Shown here one piece after another: positions 37,020 to 48,207 of a DNA stretch of 64,000 nt (position 1 is the first letter of the stretch; every line of letters begins with the position of its first letter). Location: NCBI GenBank assembly GCA_949825065.1, contig OX463852.1, forward strand, positions 19,556,189-19,620,188, in the 5' to 3' direction. Source of the stretch: Odontocerum albicorne. Lineage: Eukaryota; Arthropoda; Insecta; Trichoptera; Odontoceridae. The position numbers and the translations under genes are program-made. The notes below the pieces were generated by a model, which was not told the origin of the DNA, searched no databases, and saw only the letters and a program-made list of their open reading frames with translations.

Positions 37020-37449
37020 TTGTGGGTTCTCATTTCTGCCGTCTGGCAGCGTGCCAGGCGGATGCGACGCAAACGTTATTTAATTTGGACCAGCGAAATT
37101 GACGAAATATTGGTTGATTTTGTAAGAAATAGTGAAGCTTTATACAATGTGAAGAGCAAATACTATAGGAAAGCCCAGTTGAAACAAAATATGTGGAATA
37201 AAGTTTTCAACTGACAGTTGTGGGTTCTCACTTCTGCCGTCTGGCGGCGCGCCAGGCAGATGCGACGCAAACGTAATTTAATTTGGACCTGCGAAAATGA
37301 CGAAATATTGATTGATTTTGTAAGAAATAGGGAAGCTTTATATAATGTGAAGAGCAAATACTACGGGAAAGCCCATTTGAAACAAAATTTGTGGAAAAAA
37401 GTTTCCAACTGACAGTTGTGGGTTCTCATTTCTGCCGTCTGGCGGCGCG
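37020..37449 (+). repeat. MADF-like segment, tandem units 2 and 3
   Basis: Two further copies of the unit follow, with the TTTGGACC landmark at 36882, 37084 and 37282 (spacing 202 and 198 bp). Both still read as the same domain (IWTSEIDEILVDFVRNSEAL and IWTCENDEILIDFVRNREAL) in different frames. Each unit ends with a stop in CTGACAGTTGTGGG and is joined by a GC-rich palindromic spacer. This looks like tandem duplication inside an element and not a gene with repeated domains. Confidence 0.6.
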
Positions 37450-37559
37450 CCAGCATCACGTCATATAACGTGCGCTATATAAGGAACCCGCTTTCTTAAG
37501 AAACCGTAGCTTAAGGGACTTGAATATAAATAGACAAAGAACACAGACATTAAAAATTT

Positions 37560-38125
37560 TGACTTGCTTCAGGGCGCGCCTCGATTTACAATGGGTGCTC
37601 ACAAACTATTGAACTACCCAATATCTGTCTGACCATGGGAGATTTAATGGAAAACTCTTCAGCTTAAATATTGTCCTTTCGCTCTGTTGTAATTTTCGCA
37701 GCCATCTGGATCAATCCGCAGATCACATTCTGTAGTACTGCGATGATAATCGAGTCAATAATTTCTGAAGGGATCTCTACTCAGCCTTACATCGGTTCAT
37801 CTTCAAATCGATTGGCTACTCTGATCTAGCGACGCCAAAGGATAGTTTTACTGCATTAGAAATTTTCTATGAAAGTACAGGCAACTTGTTGGGCTGTTTA
37901 AACTCCATTTTATAAGTGTATTGACAGTACTGCGAATCATTTTCCTTCCTCTGTGATGTCAGATCTTAAGTTCTTCATCATTATTATTATTTTCACACTC
38001 AGGCGTATCATCACTGGAGGAATCCCTTTGGGCAGTTCCTTCTTAGTCACCGAGCGCGATCGATGGATGGGGTCTTATTTTGTCTCCCACAACAGCGTGA
38101 ATGGTGGTGGTGGGATCTAAGTGAA
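37560..38125 (+). mobile_element. LINE-derived repeat (family H), copy 1
   Basis: Matches 51690-52350 over more than 500 bp in the same order: AAACTATTGAACTACCC, GACCATGGGAGATTTAATGG, ATACTGCGATGATAAT-type, GTACAGGCAACTTG, CTTCCTCTGTGATGTCAGA, TTTTCACACTCAGG. No poly-A tail is visible. The repeat is assigned to LINEs only through the coding hint in copy 2. Confidence 0.5.
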
Positions 38126-38539
38126 CTGCCAATCGTTTTCCATTCCTCTAGTTTCAAATACAAAAGAGATCCTAGAAACTGAACACCACTTGTCAGTGGC
38201 ATATACTTTTACGTATGTAGTTCATGGTAATTATTTGAGAAGAAGATGAATTCACTTGAATTGAGAGTTTACAGGATTTTAAATGTTCATTATTTCCATT
38301 GTGTGTTTGAGTATTTGAGCAAATAGTCTGCCCTGTGTTCTGAGTGTAGGTACTTACAACAGTATGACGCAAGAGAGAATCAATACAATACGAGTTCGAG
38401 GAATTCCAAGATGCAAGGCTGTTTCACGAGAAACGTTATCTCTCTACTTAGATAATTACATTTTGTGTGCCTGTTGAAACATTTGAAATTATCGTGGATT
38501 ACATTACATACACATTCTATCAAAATTTATGATTGTATA

Positions 38540-38872
38540 TGAACACTACACACATAAACTACACCTAAAGCCGAATGAGTTATAATTACGTATCGGAAGA
38601 TCTACAAACGTTTCTTTCTAGTTCGTCTTCCCTTGGTAAGTATTCTGCACGTTTATTACTAAATACGTTTTTCATAAACATATGCAGAACCGCGAAAGGA
38701 CCTAATATAATGGCCGCAGCCACTACCTTTTTATCCTTACACTTGACTTATATATATATTTATTTGGTAATATTTTTAACCTGTCAATGATAGTGGTTTC
38801 GAGTTTCGAGTTAGAGCACTCTCGAGGAAGGTCTGTTGGATCTAAATGGCGCCATATAAATACTAATTTTAT
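38540..38872 (+). mobile_element. LINE-derived repeat (family E), uninterrupted 3' part
   Basis: Contains CACCTAAAGCCGAATGAG, TATCGGAAGATCTACAAACG, GGCCGCAGCCACTACC, TTTTAACCTGTCAATGATAG, and GAGTTAGAGCACTCTCGAGG followed by GGCGCCATATAAAT. It provides the empty-site reference for the LTR insertion at 50.3 kb. It is followed by a reversed LINE tail (38880-38945, CACGCCATATCCCGTGCGGG). Confidence 0.5.
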
Positions 38873-39253
38873 GTTTATTATCATATATACTCGTACGTAT
38901 ATTCACGCCATATCCCGTGCGGGTACGACAGAGATAACAGATATTCATACTTTTCTATCCAAACAAAATGTTTGCCTCTACATTTATACATCTCATCGAC
39001 GATCTCGATGACTTGGATAGTTGATTTCCATTCTAGGAGTTTCGTATTCAATTGCCGATGGTACCAAAAAAATAAAAGAGTGTCAGTCTGGTCAATTAGT
39101 TTTTTATATTGACAATTTATTTTTATATCGCACGCGCTAGATGTGAGCTCGATTCGATATTTTTTCGAACATTTTAATAAAAATATTTTATTTTGATAAT
39201 TTCATTTTTTATTGAAAATTGTTTTGTAGATATGCACAGAGAAACACACGCTA

Positions 39254-39405
39254 AAATGAAATTTCACGTCAAATGCAAAAAAAAATTTCACCTCACATGC
39301 AAAAAAAATGAAATTTCACGTCACATGCAAAAAAAATGAAATTTCACGTTACACGCAAAACAATATGAGATTTTAAGTCACGTGCAAAAAATGTGAAATT
39401 ACACC
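39254..39405. repeat. 28-bp A-rich tandem repeat
   Basis: About five units of ATGAAATTTCACGTCACATG + CAAAAAAA with variable A runs. It probably arose by slippage. Confidence 0.8.
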
Positions 39406-39806
39406 AACGAGTTTAAAGTGTTACGCTTCTAGAATCAATGTAATCAACGTATCATTCTTTGTTCACTGGTTAGGAATAACCAAATTTTGAAAAATTTTAA
39501 AAGTTCAATGAAACTTAATATACTCTTATATCAACTGTCTAAAAGGAATATCCAAATGTATGTATTTTGAAATAATATCAAAACTTTATCAAACATGAAC
39601 TCGTATTTTAATTAAGGAACCATAATTATATCCCTAATTAACGAGACCCATGTTACCGTGAGATATTGGTGCTGCGGGTTAAGCGTAGGGAGAGGTAACA
39701 GCAAATACACTGAACCGAGCACGAGGACCCCAGGGATAGTTCAGGGACAGTCAACGGTTAAGCTGCTAAAACACAATCATAAAAAATTGTGAAATTGGAC
39801 AATTTG

Positions 39807-40367
39807 TCAAATGTGAACATAAAAGTTTAACCTTTTTTGTATATGATCTTTTCCCTGGCTCCATCCCAACTCACTGTCTGCGAAGACTGTTGGGGTCAAC
39901 TCTCCTCGTCTCCTTCTGTCCCGGACTACGTCCCCCAGGCCGTGCATCTGCACCAGGTTATCTTTTTGCACCACCCATGAATTCTTTGGTCTTCCTCTGG
40001 TTGTTATTCGAGGAAGATCCATGGAGATTGCCTGGTTCACAATGTGATCGGGTGCTCTGCGTCCAACGTGCCCATACCATCTCAATCGCCTCTCCTCCAT
40101 CTTACTATTGATGGCTGTAACACCTAGGCTTCCACGAATGCGTGAGCTTTTTATTTTGTCTCTTAGGGACACACTAGCTGACCATCTTAGCATGCGCATT
40201 TCAGCAGTTTGTAGTTGCCTAGAGTAAGAGTTATACATCGTCCAGCATTCGGAACCATAGAGGAGTGCGGGTCTGACAATCGTTTGGTATACTTTTCCTT
40301 TTAACTTTACTGGCATTTTCGGATCACATAGAACTCCCGTCATGGATCTAAACTTCATCCATCCCAC
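39807..40367 (-). pseudogene. LINE ORF2 C-terminal region (thumb and tail)
   Basis: This continues the reverse transcriptase in a shifted frame: VGWMKFRSMTGVLCDPKMP, KGKVYQTIVRPALLYGSECW, ERRLRWYGHVGRRAPDHIV and TTRGRPKNSWVVQKDNLVQ, which is the standard end of RTE-like ORF2. The last codons (from about 39847 down) are already flanking DNA beyond the target duplication, so the annotated stop is not the element's own. Confidence 0.85.
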
Positions 40368-40785
40368 ACTATTTCTGTGTTACATCTGTTGCACATCCTT
40401 CATCGCTATGGATGAGTGACCCAAGATACTTAAAGGAGTCACAATTTGGTAATGTTTCTCCATCCATTTGCATTACGGGAGTGACAGCATTTGTGTTCTC
40501 GAATGGTAGGTACAGATACTCTGTTTTCTTTCTGCTCAGTCTCAATCTATTATCCTCCAAGATTCTTCTCAACCTTTCCAGACTATTTTGCAGGTCTTCA
40601 TGTTTTTCCCTTATTAATACGATATCGTCTGCAAATAGTAGGATCTTTAGGAGACTGTTCATTTCCTGGTTAGTTAAATAGTCCATGACTAAGATGAACA
40701 GTAGCGGACTGAGTACCGGTCCTTGATGTACCCCCACATTTACAGGAAATTCTGGTAAAGTTCCCGAAGTGCACATCACTTGCGT
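39848..40785 (-). mobile_element. 5'-truncated RTE-like LINE flanked by a 15-bp target duplication
   Basis: The insert is bracketed by perfect copies of TTTTTTGTATATGAT (39833-39847 and 40786-40800). It is read on the minus strand and contains the last part of an endonuclease/reverse-transcriptase ORF. The truncation begins inside the reverse transcriptase, just before the VHQGPVLSPLLFILVMDYL segment. This is what target-primed reverse transcription produces. The 3' end follows the ORF almost immediately, as in RTE-clade elements. Confidence 0.85.
40369..40779 (-). pseudogene. LINE reverse transcriptase fragment (FADD motif)
   Basis: This reads VHQGPVLSPLLFILVMDYL, then the catalytic LLFADDIVLI motif of reverse transcriptases and the downstream LRLSRKKTEYL and FKYLGSLIHSDEG segments. 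The finger and early palm domains are missing because of 5' truncation. It ends at a frameshift/stop at about 40368, after which the protein continues in another frame. Confidence 0.85.
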
Positions 40786-41122
40786 TTTTTTGTATATGAT
40801 GAAGCGATGAAATTGAAACTAATATAATGTATAATAGCTACACTGGCAATTGATTGGTTCTAGCCTCAACTGTTAAGCTAATCAAATTTAACGTCGCTTT
40901 ACAAAAAAAGAATAGATCAGTAATATTTAATAAATATATTATTTATGTTTCGTTCTTTTTTAATTTAAAAACTAAGATAACTCACGTGTAGACCGTTAGT
41001 AAATAGACAATAAAAAATCAGAATGATAAAGGGCAAAAAATAAGCTGAACAGAGATTTTATTTTATTTTATGGCTTGTATGTATTAAGTTGAACAAGTTG
41101 TGGAATTCTAATATCTAGGTGT

Positions 41123-41233
41123 CGATTTGTTCAGCTACAGTTCAGAGTTATTGCTGGCAAAACACTTAGCAATTTGTTCAGCTACAATGATCTATGTTAC
41201 TAAGAGTTATTGCTGTCAAAACATTTAGCAATC
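41123..41233. repeat. Short direct duplication
   Basis: TTTGTTCAGCTACA, AGAGTTATTGCTG.CAAAACA and TTAGCAAT occur twice, about 60 bp apart, with a small insertion in the second copy. Confidence 0.65.
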
Positions 41234-41297
41234 GACTTACTAGCTCCCATATCCGAGAAATATATGAATGATAATTATAGGACAATTATATAGTATA

Positions 41298-41640
41298 GAG
41301 AGTAGACGCTCCTCAAGGGCGCTCTAACTCGATAATTCAAACCCGCTATTATTGTCAGATTAAAAATATTTGTAGTGGCTACCATCATTAGATTAGGAAC
41401 TTTCCCGCATGTGAATATGTTTGGAAAACCATATTTGGTAAGAAAATCGCAGAAAACTTACTAAGCAAAGACAAATTACAACGAAACATTTGTAGATTTT
41501 CCAATATGTGATAATAACATTCAGATTTAGGTGAAGTATATATTTTTGTAATATAATCAAAAATGTTGGTAAGACATCTTAAAAATGGTTGTCATCAAAT
41601 GCTTCCTTAAGCTGCATTATATATCGAACTGTTTGGAGCA
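41298..41640 (-). mobile_element. LINE-derived repeat (family E)
   Basis: Shares with 36010-36562, on the same strand, the blocks CTCAAGGGCGCTCTAACTCG, AACCCGCTATTATTGTCAGA, ACTTTCCCGCATGTGAATAT and ATTCAGATTTAGGTG, and the GCTTCCTTAAGCTGCA block. It is diverged, with no open frame. Confidence 0.5.
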
Positions 41641-41779
41641 GACAACGATCGATCCAATTGAAATATTATTCGAAAAACTAACGTTAACCATAAATAAAGA
41701 TCCTCAATTCATTAAATGTTACGCAATAATAATATAGCTGTTGCAAATAACAAATAAACATGTGAGATGGGGTAGAAAC

Positions 41780-41925
41780 CGCAGAAGGTATTGGTCGAAG
41801 ACATGTGAAAATTATTGATAAGTTCCTTACGTGGCAATGCATGAAATACCCGTTGGCAGTCGTCCCCCAGGAAGACCTCCAAGAAGTTTGAAATATAACT
41901 GGGAGTCAACATCTCAATAGAGGCG
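41780..41925 (+). pseudogene. Possible LINE ORF2 terminal fragment
   Basis: One frame reads MHEIPVGSRPPGRPPRSLKY then NWESTSQ before a stop, the basic Pro-rich tail (GRRPPGRPP.RW) of LINE ORF2. Only this segment is recognisable. The longer open frame on the opposite strand is probably a shadow. Confidence 0.35.
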
Positions 41926-42080
41926 GTTCTATTGATAACAATCCAAAGGTCTACCTTAAGATAACGGACAAAAATATTAAGGCTTGTTTTATCTCCACAG
42001 GCGAGTTTATAATACTCTCGTGAGTTCCTCTTTTCTCTTGAAATATGCCATAGATAAATATACAGAAATAGTAAGATCAC

Positions 42081-42890
42081 TCGCTATTGCCTTGTTGATC
42101 TTGACACAAAGTTTTTCTTACGGAAAAATGTTTGTTGTATAATCGACCATTGGTATTCAATATCATGCAAACATGTTTCGTTACTTGAGGGCCTTTATTC
42201 CAGGGGTAGTCCGAAAAGGGTCCAAAGGTTGACTTATCCCAGCAGCAGCGGGGCGTGCAGTGTTGTGGCTGAAATTATTCAGGTGGTTGACCACACATTG
42301 AGGATTGAGCAAACGTTTTCAAGGGTTGAATTAGTACGTTTTTCAGATATGTAGTTGAGTTGAGTTTATATTTTATATGGTCGAATGTTTTATACATCCT
42401 TTTCTCAAAATCCCAATTGTACTCATTTCAAATTTTGTCTCTTGAACATCTTGAACGATTTTTTGTAAATCAATTCTCAAGCAATAATTAATATCCGAGT
42501 TAGCTTTAAACTCATGAAAACTAAAATTTGAAGCAAAAGGTATTTAATTCTCCAATTGATTAAAATTCTGTATAAAAAGGCACAATAGCCTTTAATTACA
42601 ATTGTTTTTGTAATTTCAGCCTTGAACATTCAATGACGGCACGAAAAGCGATTGATTCTTTTGCATCCATTTTTCAACCAGTAAAATTATTTTTCTGTTT
42701 AAGGTTCGGTATGGTCATATTTTCTCTTCTTCCTTTTTGTACTTTTTATTTTCTCCCTATTTGGGGGTAGGTTCTTCTAAAGCTCACTCCATTTCTAGAG
42801 TTCTATCTGGACCTGCTTTTTTTTTAACACTTTGGATTCCGATTCCGTGTTTTAACGTGATAAACGAGATTTCCGTTGAGTTTGGGCCCA
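42081..42890. other. No gene seen
   Basis: AT-rich DNA leading into the assembly gap. Pyrimidine-rich around 42710-42830. The frames that cross the N run are meaningless. Confidence 0.6.
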
Positions 42891-42925
42891 GTGTTTTCTT
42901 GTCATCGATACCTTTCCAAAAAAGA

Positions 42926-43125
42926 NNNNNNNNNNNNNNNNNNNNNNNNNNNNNNNNNNNNNNNNNNNNNNNNNNNNNNNNNNNNNNNNNNNNNNNNNNN
43001 NNNNNNNNNNNNNNNNNNNNNNNNNNNNNNNNNNNNNNNNNNNNNNNNNNNNNNNNNNNNNNNNNNNNNNNNNNNNNNNNNNNNNNNNNNNNNNNNNNNN
43101 NNNNNNNNNNNNNNNNNNNNNNNNN
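42926..43125. other. Assembly gap of 200 N
   Basis: Exactly 200 N, so the length is probably a placeholder. The left flank (42891-42925) and right flank (43127-43165) carry the same roughly 38-bp sequence (GTGTTTTCTTGTCATCGATA then CTTTCCAAAAAAG), so the gap probably hides a tandem array or a collapsed duplication. Confidence 0.95.
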
Positions 43126-43189
43126 GCCCCGTGTTTTCTTGTCATCGATATCTTTTCCAAAAAAGTACACATTACTGGACTCTAAGAGC

Positions 43190-43555
43190 AAGTGAGAAAC
43201 GTCGAATAGGTGCATTTAAAATGCGGCTGTGAAGAAGGATGTTACGAATTCCATGGACAGCAAGGCGAACTAACGCCTCCATTCTCGAAGAATTCAGATT
43301 GTCGAAAATATGTCTTCGACGAGTCTTCAGATTTTTTGGACACATTGCTCGTGGCTAAGTTGACAGTTCGGAGAGGTTTGTGGTTACTGGAGGCGTGGAA
43401 GGATGACACACAAGAGGAAGAATCCCAATACATTGGACTAACCAATTGAGAGATGACTCTGGACTTCCCTTAACAACTGCCCTTCGAGCCGTGGATGGAT
43501 GCATGAATGGATGAAAAGGAGTTGTCAGAGACAATGATGACTGGCATCTAGCAAA
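43190..43555 (+). pseudogene. LINE ORF2 C-terminal fragment next to the assembly gap
   Basis: With small frameshifts the + strand reads RRIGAFKMRLWRRMLRIPWT, ARRTNASILEEFRLSKICLR and RVFRFFGHIARG, the conserved end of insect endonuclease/reverse-transcriptase proteins. It then continues as a Trp- and Arg-rich tail (IHWTNQLRDDSGLPLTTALR). It starts just right of the N run, and its 5' part may be inside the gap. Confidence 0.75.
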
Positions 43556-43627
43556 TATGTTTGTAAACAATGCAAACTTTAAGCGATATGCTCTTTATTT
43601 ATAACATGGACAATGCCTTAGATAATG

Positions 43628-43813
<186 letters not shown>

Positions 43814-43860
43814 TTGATTTATTATGGAGATTCTGATGTCGCGTCATCCAGTGTGCAGTG

Positions 43861-44461
43861 AATTGTCAGATCTTGAAGATTTTAACATATGAATCTGGAG
43901 ACCGTCTACAATCTCCAGGTTCAATGAGAATAAAGAATTTGCAGGATCTTCAAAACAGGTTGTTCGAGAGCATATCTAAATATGTGTTTTATATGTGTTC
44001 CATCAACTGACAAAAAGAAAAACCTTGTAGAATTGGCAAGGTATGTGCTAGTCACAAAAAAAAAGTGAAACCCGGTACATGTGCAAAGAGTGTGATTTAA
44101 CTCTCCAAAAATAATCATGTTGGTAGAATTACTATACTTAACTAAATTTAAGTATATTAAGAAAACATAAAAAGTTTTAATACAATATTATTTATATTTA
44201 CTTAGATATAGCAATTTTAATAAATCCTTCACAAAATCAGAATTCCTCAAAAAAATTTGCCGGGCACTGGGAAAGGTTGTTATGATTGTGATCGGGTCTT
44301 AAAGTCTTAAATCTCTATTTAATTCTGTACTTTCTAAAGGTATAATATGTTATGTTTGTCATGTTCTGATTGGTTGGATAATTATATTACAAACAAATCT
44401 AAATCAATCGGTATTTAGTGGAACAAAAATTTACTGATAAGTCTAAATACAGTAAATTGTT
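43861..44461. other. No gene seen
   Basis: AT-rich. Nothing recognised between the (AT)n tract and the reversed LINE end. Confidence 0.55.
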
Positions 44462-44787
44462 TGTTTACATATATACCATCACGCTACTTCCCTGCTAGAG
44501 TAAACTGAAAGGATAGAACGCTAGTTCTTACGAGTATTTCGACTTACATATGTCGCGTATTCTACATTAATACACCTTCTCATACAGTTCATACGATTTA
44601 TCTTCCTAAATAATTTTACTTTTAAAAAAATATGATTTACTTGATCCAACCATACCTTCCTTTGTCTTTCTCTACCACGTCTTCCTTTCACAGATGCACT
44701 GTATATTTGTTTTGTCAGCCTATCTTCTTTCATTCGTTCCAAGTGCCCTAACCATCTAAGAATACCCTTTTTCATCATCTTCATCAA
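44462..44787 (-). pseudogene. LINE ORF2 terminal fragment with tail
   Basis: On the minus strand, 44787 down reads KGILRWLGHLERMKEDRLTK, QIYSASVKGRRGRERQRKVW and LDQVNHIFLK, then MNCMRRCINVEYAT. This is the best-preserved copy in the window of the FGHVERM..RLTKQIY end. The tail continues to the CTACTTCCCTGC / ACCATCACGC segment (about 44470), which is shared with other copies as their 3' end. Confidence 0.75.
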
Positions 44788-45274
44788 CTCAACATATCAG
44801 CCTTAATTAAGTTTAATTAACTCAGTCTAACCATATAATTCTATCATACACTGCCCCCCATATATTATTTTAAGTGTTCGCATTTCGGCTCTTTTCAGTC
44901 GTTTTCGATGTCTACGTTTCACTCCATACATTAAATATTCTAAACAAAACTAAATCAGTATTTAGTTTTATAAAACAAAAAATCAATGATTGATTTTGCG
45001 TGTCCAAAAAAATTAATTATGGGGAATGGAAATCAAAAGCTTATTAACTTTCAATAACATTAACAGGGAATTTATAAGTTTAAAAAAATATTTTGCTGTA
45101 TAATTTGACTGTTTTATTCTGCTTTTGCTTCAAGTAATTTTTACTTAAAAAATGCGAGACTATCTAATGTATGTTTTTTTTTTAGATTAGACATACAACA
45201 TTTACCTAAATATACTTATATTTCAATAATATTTTATCAAAGTCAAACCCATTAATTCATAATAAAAAAAATAG

Positions 45275-45462
45275 TGGGACTCGGTCAATATAATCTTAAA
45301 CTTGATAAATATTTCGGAAGATGACCACTCTGAGATGGCCTGAGCACGTACAATGAATGACTGAAGAAAGATCAACAAATATGTGTGTTGCGATACGAAA
45401 GTCTGACGCTTTTTTCTTTCTGCCTATCCCGATAGGGAGAAGGTGTGGTGGTATGTATGTAT
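45275..45462 (+). pseudogene. Internally deleted LINE end
   Basis: CACTCTGAGATGGCCTGAGCACGT corresponds to the LRW.GHV segment, and after a deletion TCTGCCTATCCCGATAGGGA and GGTGGTATGTATGTAT form the usual tail. Only about 190 bp remain. Confidence 0.45.
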
Positions 45463-46286
45463 CATAAATGCACACTTAGAATGTTCGCTTAGGTCAGTAA
45501 TACACTATTTATAATTTATCGTAGTACACCGAAATTGTTTTGGACATACAATATACTATAGTTTTACTAAGTAATCAAAGGTATTGTGAATAATTACCAA
45601 AATTGGACAATATATGTGTTTTAAACAGCTGACATTTCTTTGGTTATTTTACATTCAAAACAGGTTTAATTCAATTACATCTGTTAACAAAAAAAATGAT
45701 TAAAAGTTTAAATATAACATAATGACAACAGAAACAGAAACAATGTTACTCATGCTTTCCTGTGAAGTGGCTCAAATATTCCAACACAATTTATTAAGGA
45801 GTTCAATCTTCAATTTATCCACCGAAATATGGAAGATATCGATATCAGAAAAATCATTCAACAAGATGTGCGAGTGGATATGCTTTTAATAGTTCGGTTC
45901 GTGAATACGGCAACGATGTAATTTTAATTCACTATGGCTTAAATAATTATCGGGTACATAAAAAAAAATCAATGAACAAAGAGTTTTCTATTTGTCAATT
46001 TAACAATTTGTTTATAATACTATATACTTGTGATATAAACAGGTGCGTAGATTTTTTCTAACGCTTAAGGAGTAATATCCAAGCTTACCATTAAATAATG
46101 TGAGATATACTCGTAGTCATGGGTAAAAACCTTTAGTCTTTGCGAAAAAGGTGTTGCAGAATCTCTTTTGGACTCGTTTAACTATATAGGTGTATACCAG
46201 ACCAATGAAGTCGTTTTAAGTACACAATGTGTTAAGATCATTTTTATTTCATTCCTCAATATCGAATATTAATTCTTAACTCATTT
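45463..46286. other. No gene seen
   Basis: AT-rich, no frames of interest. The stretches 44788-45274 and 47101-47283 are similar. Confidence 0.55.
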
Positions 46287-46440
46287 ATGAACACTCCACA
46301 TTACACTACACCTAAAGCCGAATGTATTACTATCATATATCGGAAGATACATAAAGGTTTCTTTATATTTCGTCTTTCTATCACGGCTTGTCTCTATTGG
46401 GGAAGGCAGAGCGAGAAAAAATATATCCAAATAATTCAAT
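46287..46440 (+). mobile_element. LINE-derived repeat (family E) fragment
   Basis: Contains CACCTAAAGCCGAATGTATT and TATCGGAAGATACATAAAGG, then runs into a LINE tail resembling TATTGGGGAAGGCAGAGCGA. The small + frame here is not supported as a gene. Confidence 0.45.
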
Positions 46441-46649
46441 CGCCAAATAACACATCTTTAATTTATACCACGTGGATACACCTCTTCATGCATTATATCC
46501 TTTTATAAAAGTTTTTCACTCTTCCTTCTTTCAGAATTTGATTCAATTGATCGTGCCATGTTTTTCTAAATCTTCACAAACTTCTCGTCATAGTAAAATA
46601 ACAATTTAAGTAGTTTAGAAAGCAGGCTCGTTCAGAGCAGGGGATCTTC

Positions 46650-46930
46650 ATGAATAATATGGTTTAAGCGGTCCTCATCGAAGTCCACTGGTCGTCCGGA
46701 ACGCTCCATGTCTTTCAGATCGAAATTACCGTCTTTGAAACGCAAAAACCATCGATGAGCTGTCCTTTAATTCATAGCATCTTCACCGTACACTTCGCAA
46801 ATATCGCGAGCAGCTTTGGCAGCTTCATTCCCTCGATTGAACGCAAACAGAAGGAGGTGTCGAAAATGCTCACTTTCGTCTACTTGACATTCCATTTTAA
46901 AGGCTTGTAATCAAATAAAATAATATATGT
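46650..46930 (-). pseudogene. Mariner transposase N-terminal fragment
   Basis: Minus-strand reading from an ATG at about 46895 gives MECQVDESEHFRHLLLFAFN, then RGNEAAKAARDICEVYGEDA. After a stop come RTAHRWFLRFKDGNFDLKD and ERSGRPVDFDEDRLN, the paired helix-turn-helix and linker of a mariner transposase. The catalytic half is absent. The same family recurs at the right edge of the window. Confidence 0.75.
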
Positions 46931-46974
46931 AATGTAAAAGCAAACACAATATCTTATATTATAGAGTGTAAGAA

Positions 46975-47100
46975 TAAGAAGAATGTGGCTGCGGCCATAA
47001 AATTAGTATATCTTCCTATATATTCCTATAATAATACATTCAGCTTTAGGTGGAATGTAGTGCATAATGGGACCTTTCCACTTTTTAATTTATACACCGA
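46975..47100 (-). mobile_element. LINE-derived repeat (family E) fragment
   Basis: GTGGCTGCGGCCATAAAATT and ATACATTCAGCTTTAGGTGG are the reverse-strand forms of the GCCGCAGCCAC and CACCTAAAGC landmarks, brought close together by an internal deletion. Confidence 0.45.
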
Positions 47101-47283
47101 GTTGTCGACATTTTCCACATCTCGGTCGATTAATTAAGGCTTAAACTCCTTAATACACTTTGTAGATGTAATTGAGTCACTTCACAGACACACATTACTA
47201 TATGTTATGTATGTTAACGTTGTTCCTGTTCTCAATATGCTATATTTAGGCTTAATAATTCATTTCTTTCATGTTACTTGGTG

Positions 47284-47347
47284 TAATTGGGTTCATTAAA
47301 TTAATTAATTGGGTTCATTAAAATTAATTAATTGGGTTAATTAAAAC
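47284..47347. repeat. 22-bp tandem repeat, three copies
   Basis: TAATTGGGTTCATTAAATTAAT repeated with small changes. It lies 130 bp left of the 47-bp array. Confidence 0.75.
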
Positions 47348-47474
47348 CTATCAAATGTAAAATAATACGAATAAAACAAAATAAGCATGTGTCTAGTGTT
47401 CACAATTTGTGATAAGACCACAATGGGTTGTCATTCTGTACTACTCCAATAGATTATATCAAAATATGTATTTA

Positions 47475-47750
47475 TCCTTTTATGAACATGGTTCATCGGG
47501 CGAGTTATGTACTACGCCTTAATCTTTTATTCACATGGTTTCATGCGACGAGTTATTTCCTACGCGTTAATCTTTATGCACGTGGTTCATCCGGCGAGTT
47601 ATTTACTATGCATTAATCTTTTACGCACATGGTTCATCTGGCGAGTTTTTTTCATTCATTTCAGTTCATCTGGCGAGTTATTAACTATGCATTGATATTT
47701 TATGTACATGGTTCATCTGACGAATTATTTATTACGCATTAATATTTTCC
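47475..47750. repeat. 47-bp tandem array, diverged
   Basis: About six units of ACATGGTTCATCTGGCGAGT + TATTTACTACGCATTAATC; GGTTCAT-type landmarks at 47490, 47537, 47584, 47631 and 47710. One unit is partly deleted (about 47645-47665). Confidence 0.85.
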
Positions 47751-48207
47751 TACCAACGTTCATTACAAACAATGTTTGATTTTGTTAAAGAAGAGGAAAA
47801 CAACAACTCATCCTCGTAAAACTATATGAAAGGTATTGTTAAAAATAATACTAATAGTAATTTATTGGGCCTACATAGAGGCACGCAATTAATTTGAAAT
47901 TTCGTCAGAATTATTTAGGATATTAGATTCGTAAAGAATGTACGTAAGAAGGCACAGCACAGGCCTTACAGGCCGACTATCGATCCTATGCGTAGTCCAT
48001 CCATCTATCACGGAATGTCAGCAAGTGCTCTGAAACGTGGAGAATCAGTCGAGCAATTCTTGATTAGGTTTTCTATAGGGCAGGGGTGGCCAACGTTTTT
48101 GGGGCCTGTATTGGAAAAATCTCCGGCGAACTTTTTCCAATACGAAACCGGAATTAAAAACAAAACTCGCGGGTCACAAATGTATTTTTTTTAAAATTAT
48201 TGATAAT

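Larger units (their letters stand above)
36567..37519 (+). mobile_element. Terminal-inverted-repeat element with triplicated MADF-like segment
   Basis: The left end (36569-36623) and the right end (37470-37518) are inverted relatives over about 46 bp. Both read outward to CTTAAGC and share GGTTTC near the tip and TTATATAGCGCAC at the inner edge. A second copy of the left end lies at about 36655-36702 and a third partial one near 36735. TTAA occurs at both tips and may be the target duplication, though a 3-bp TTA/TAA is equally possible. The interior holds about three units of roughly 200 bp, each with a MADF-like reading frame. It is probably a Harbinger-type or other cut-and-paste element. 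Confidence 0.6.

Noticed and set aside
42737..43232. Frames of 106-152 codons on both strands
   Set aside because: They run through 200 N and are not real.
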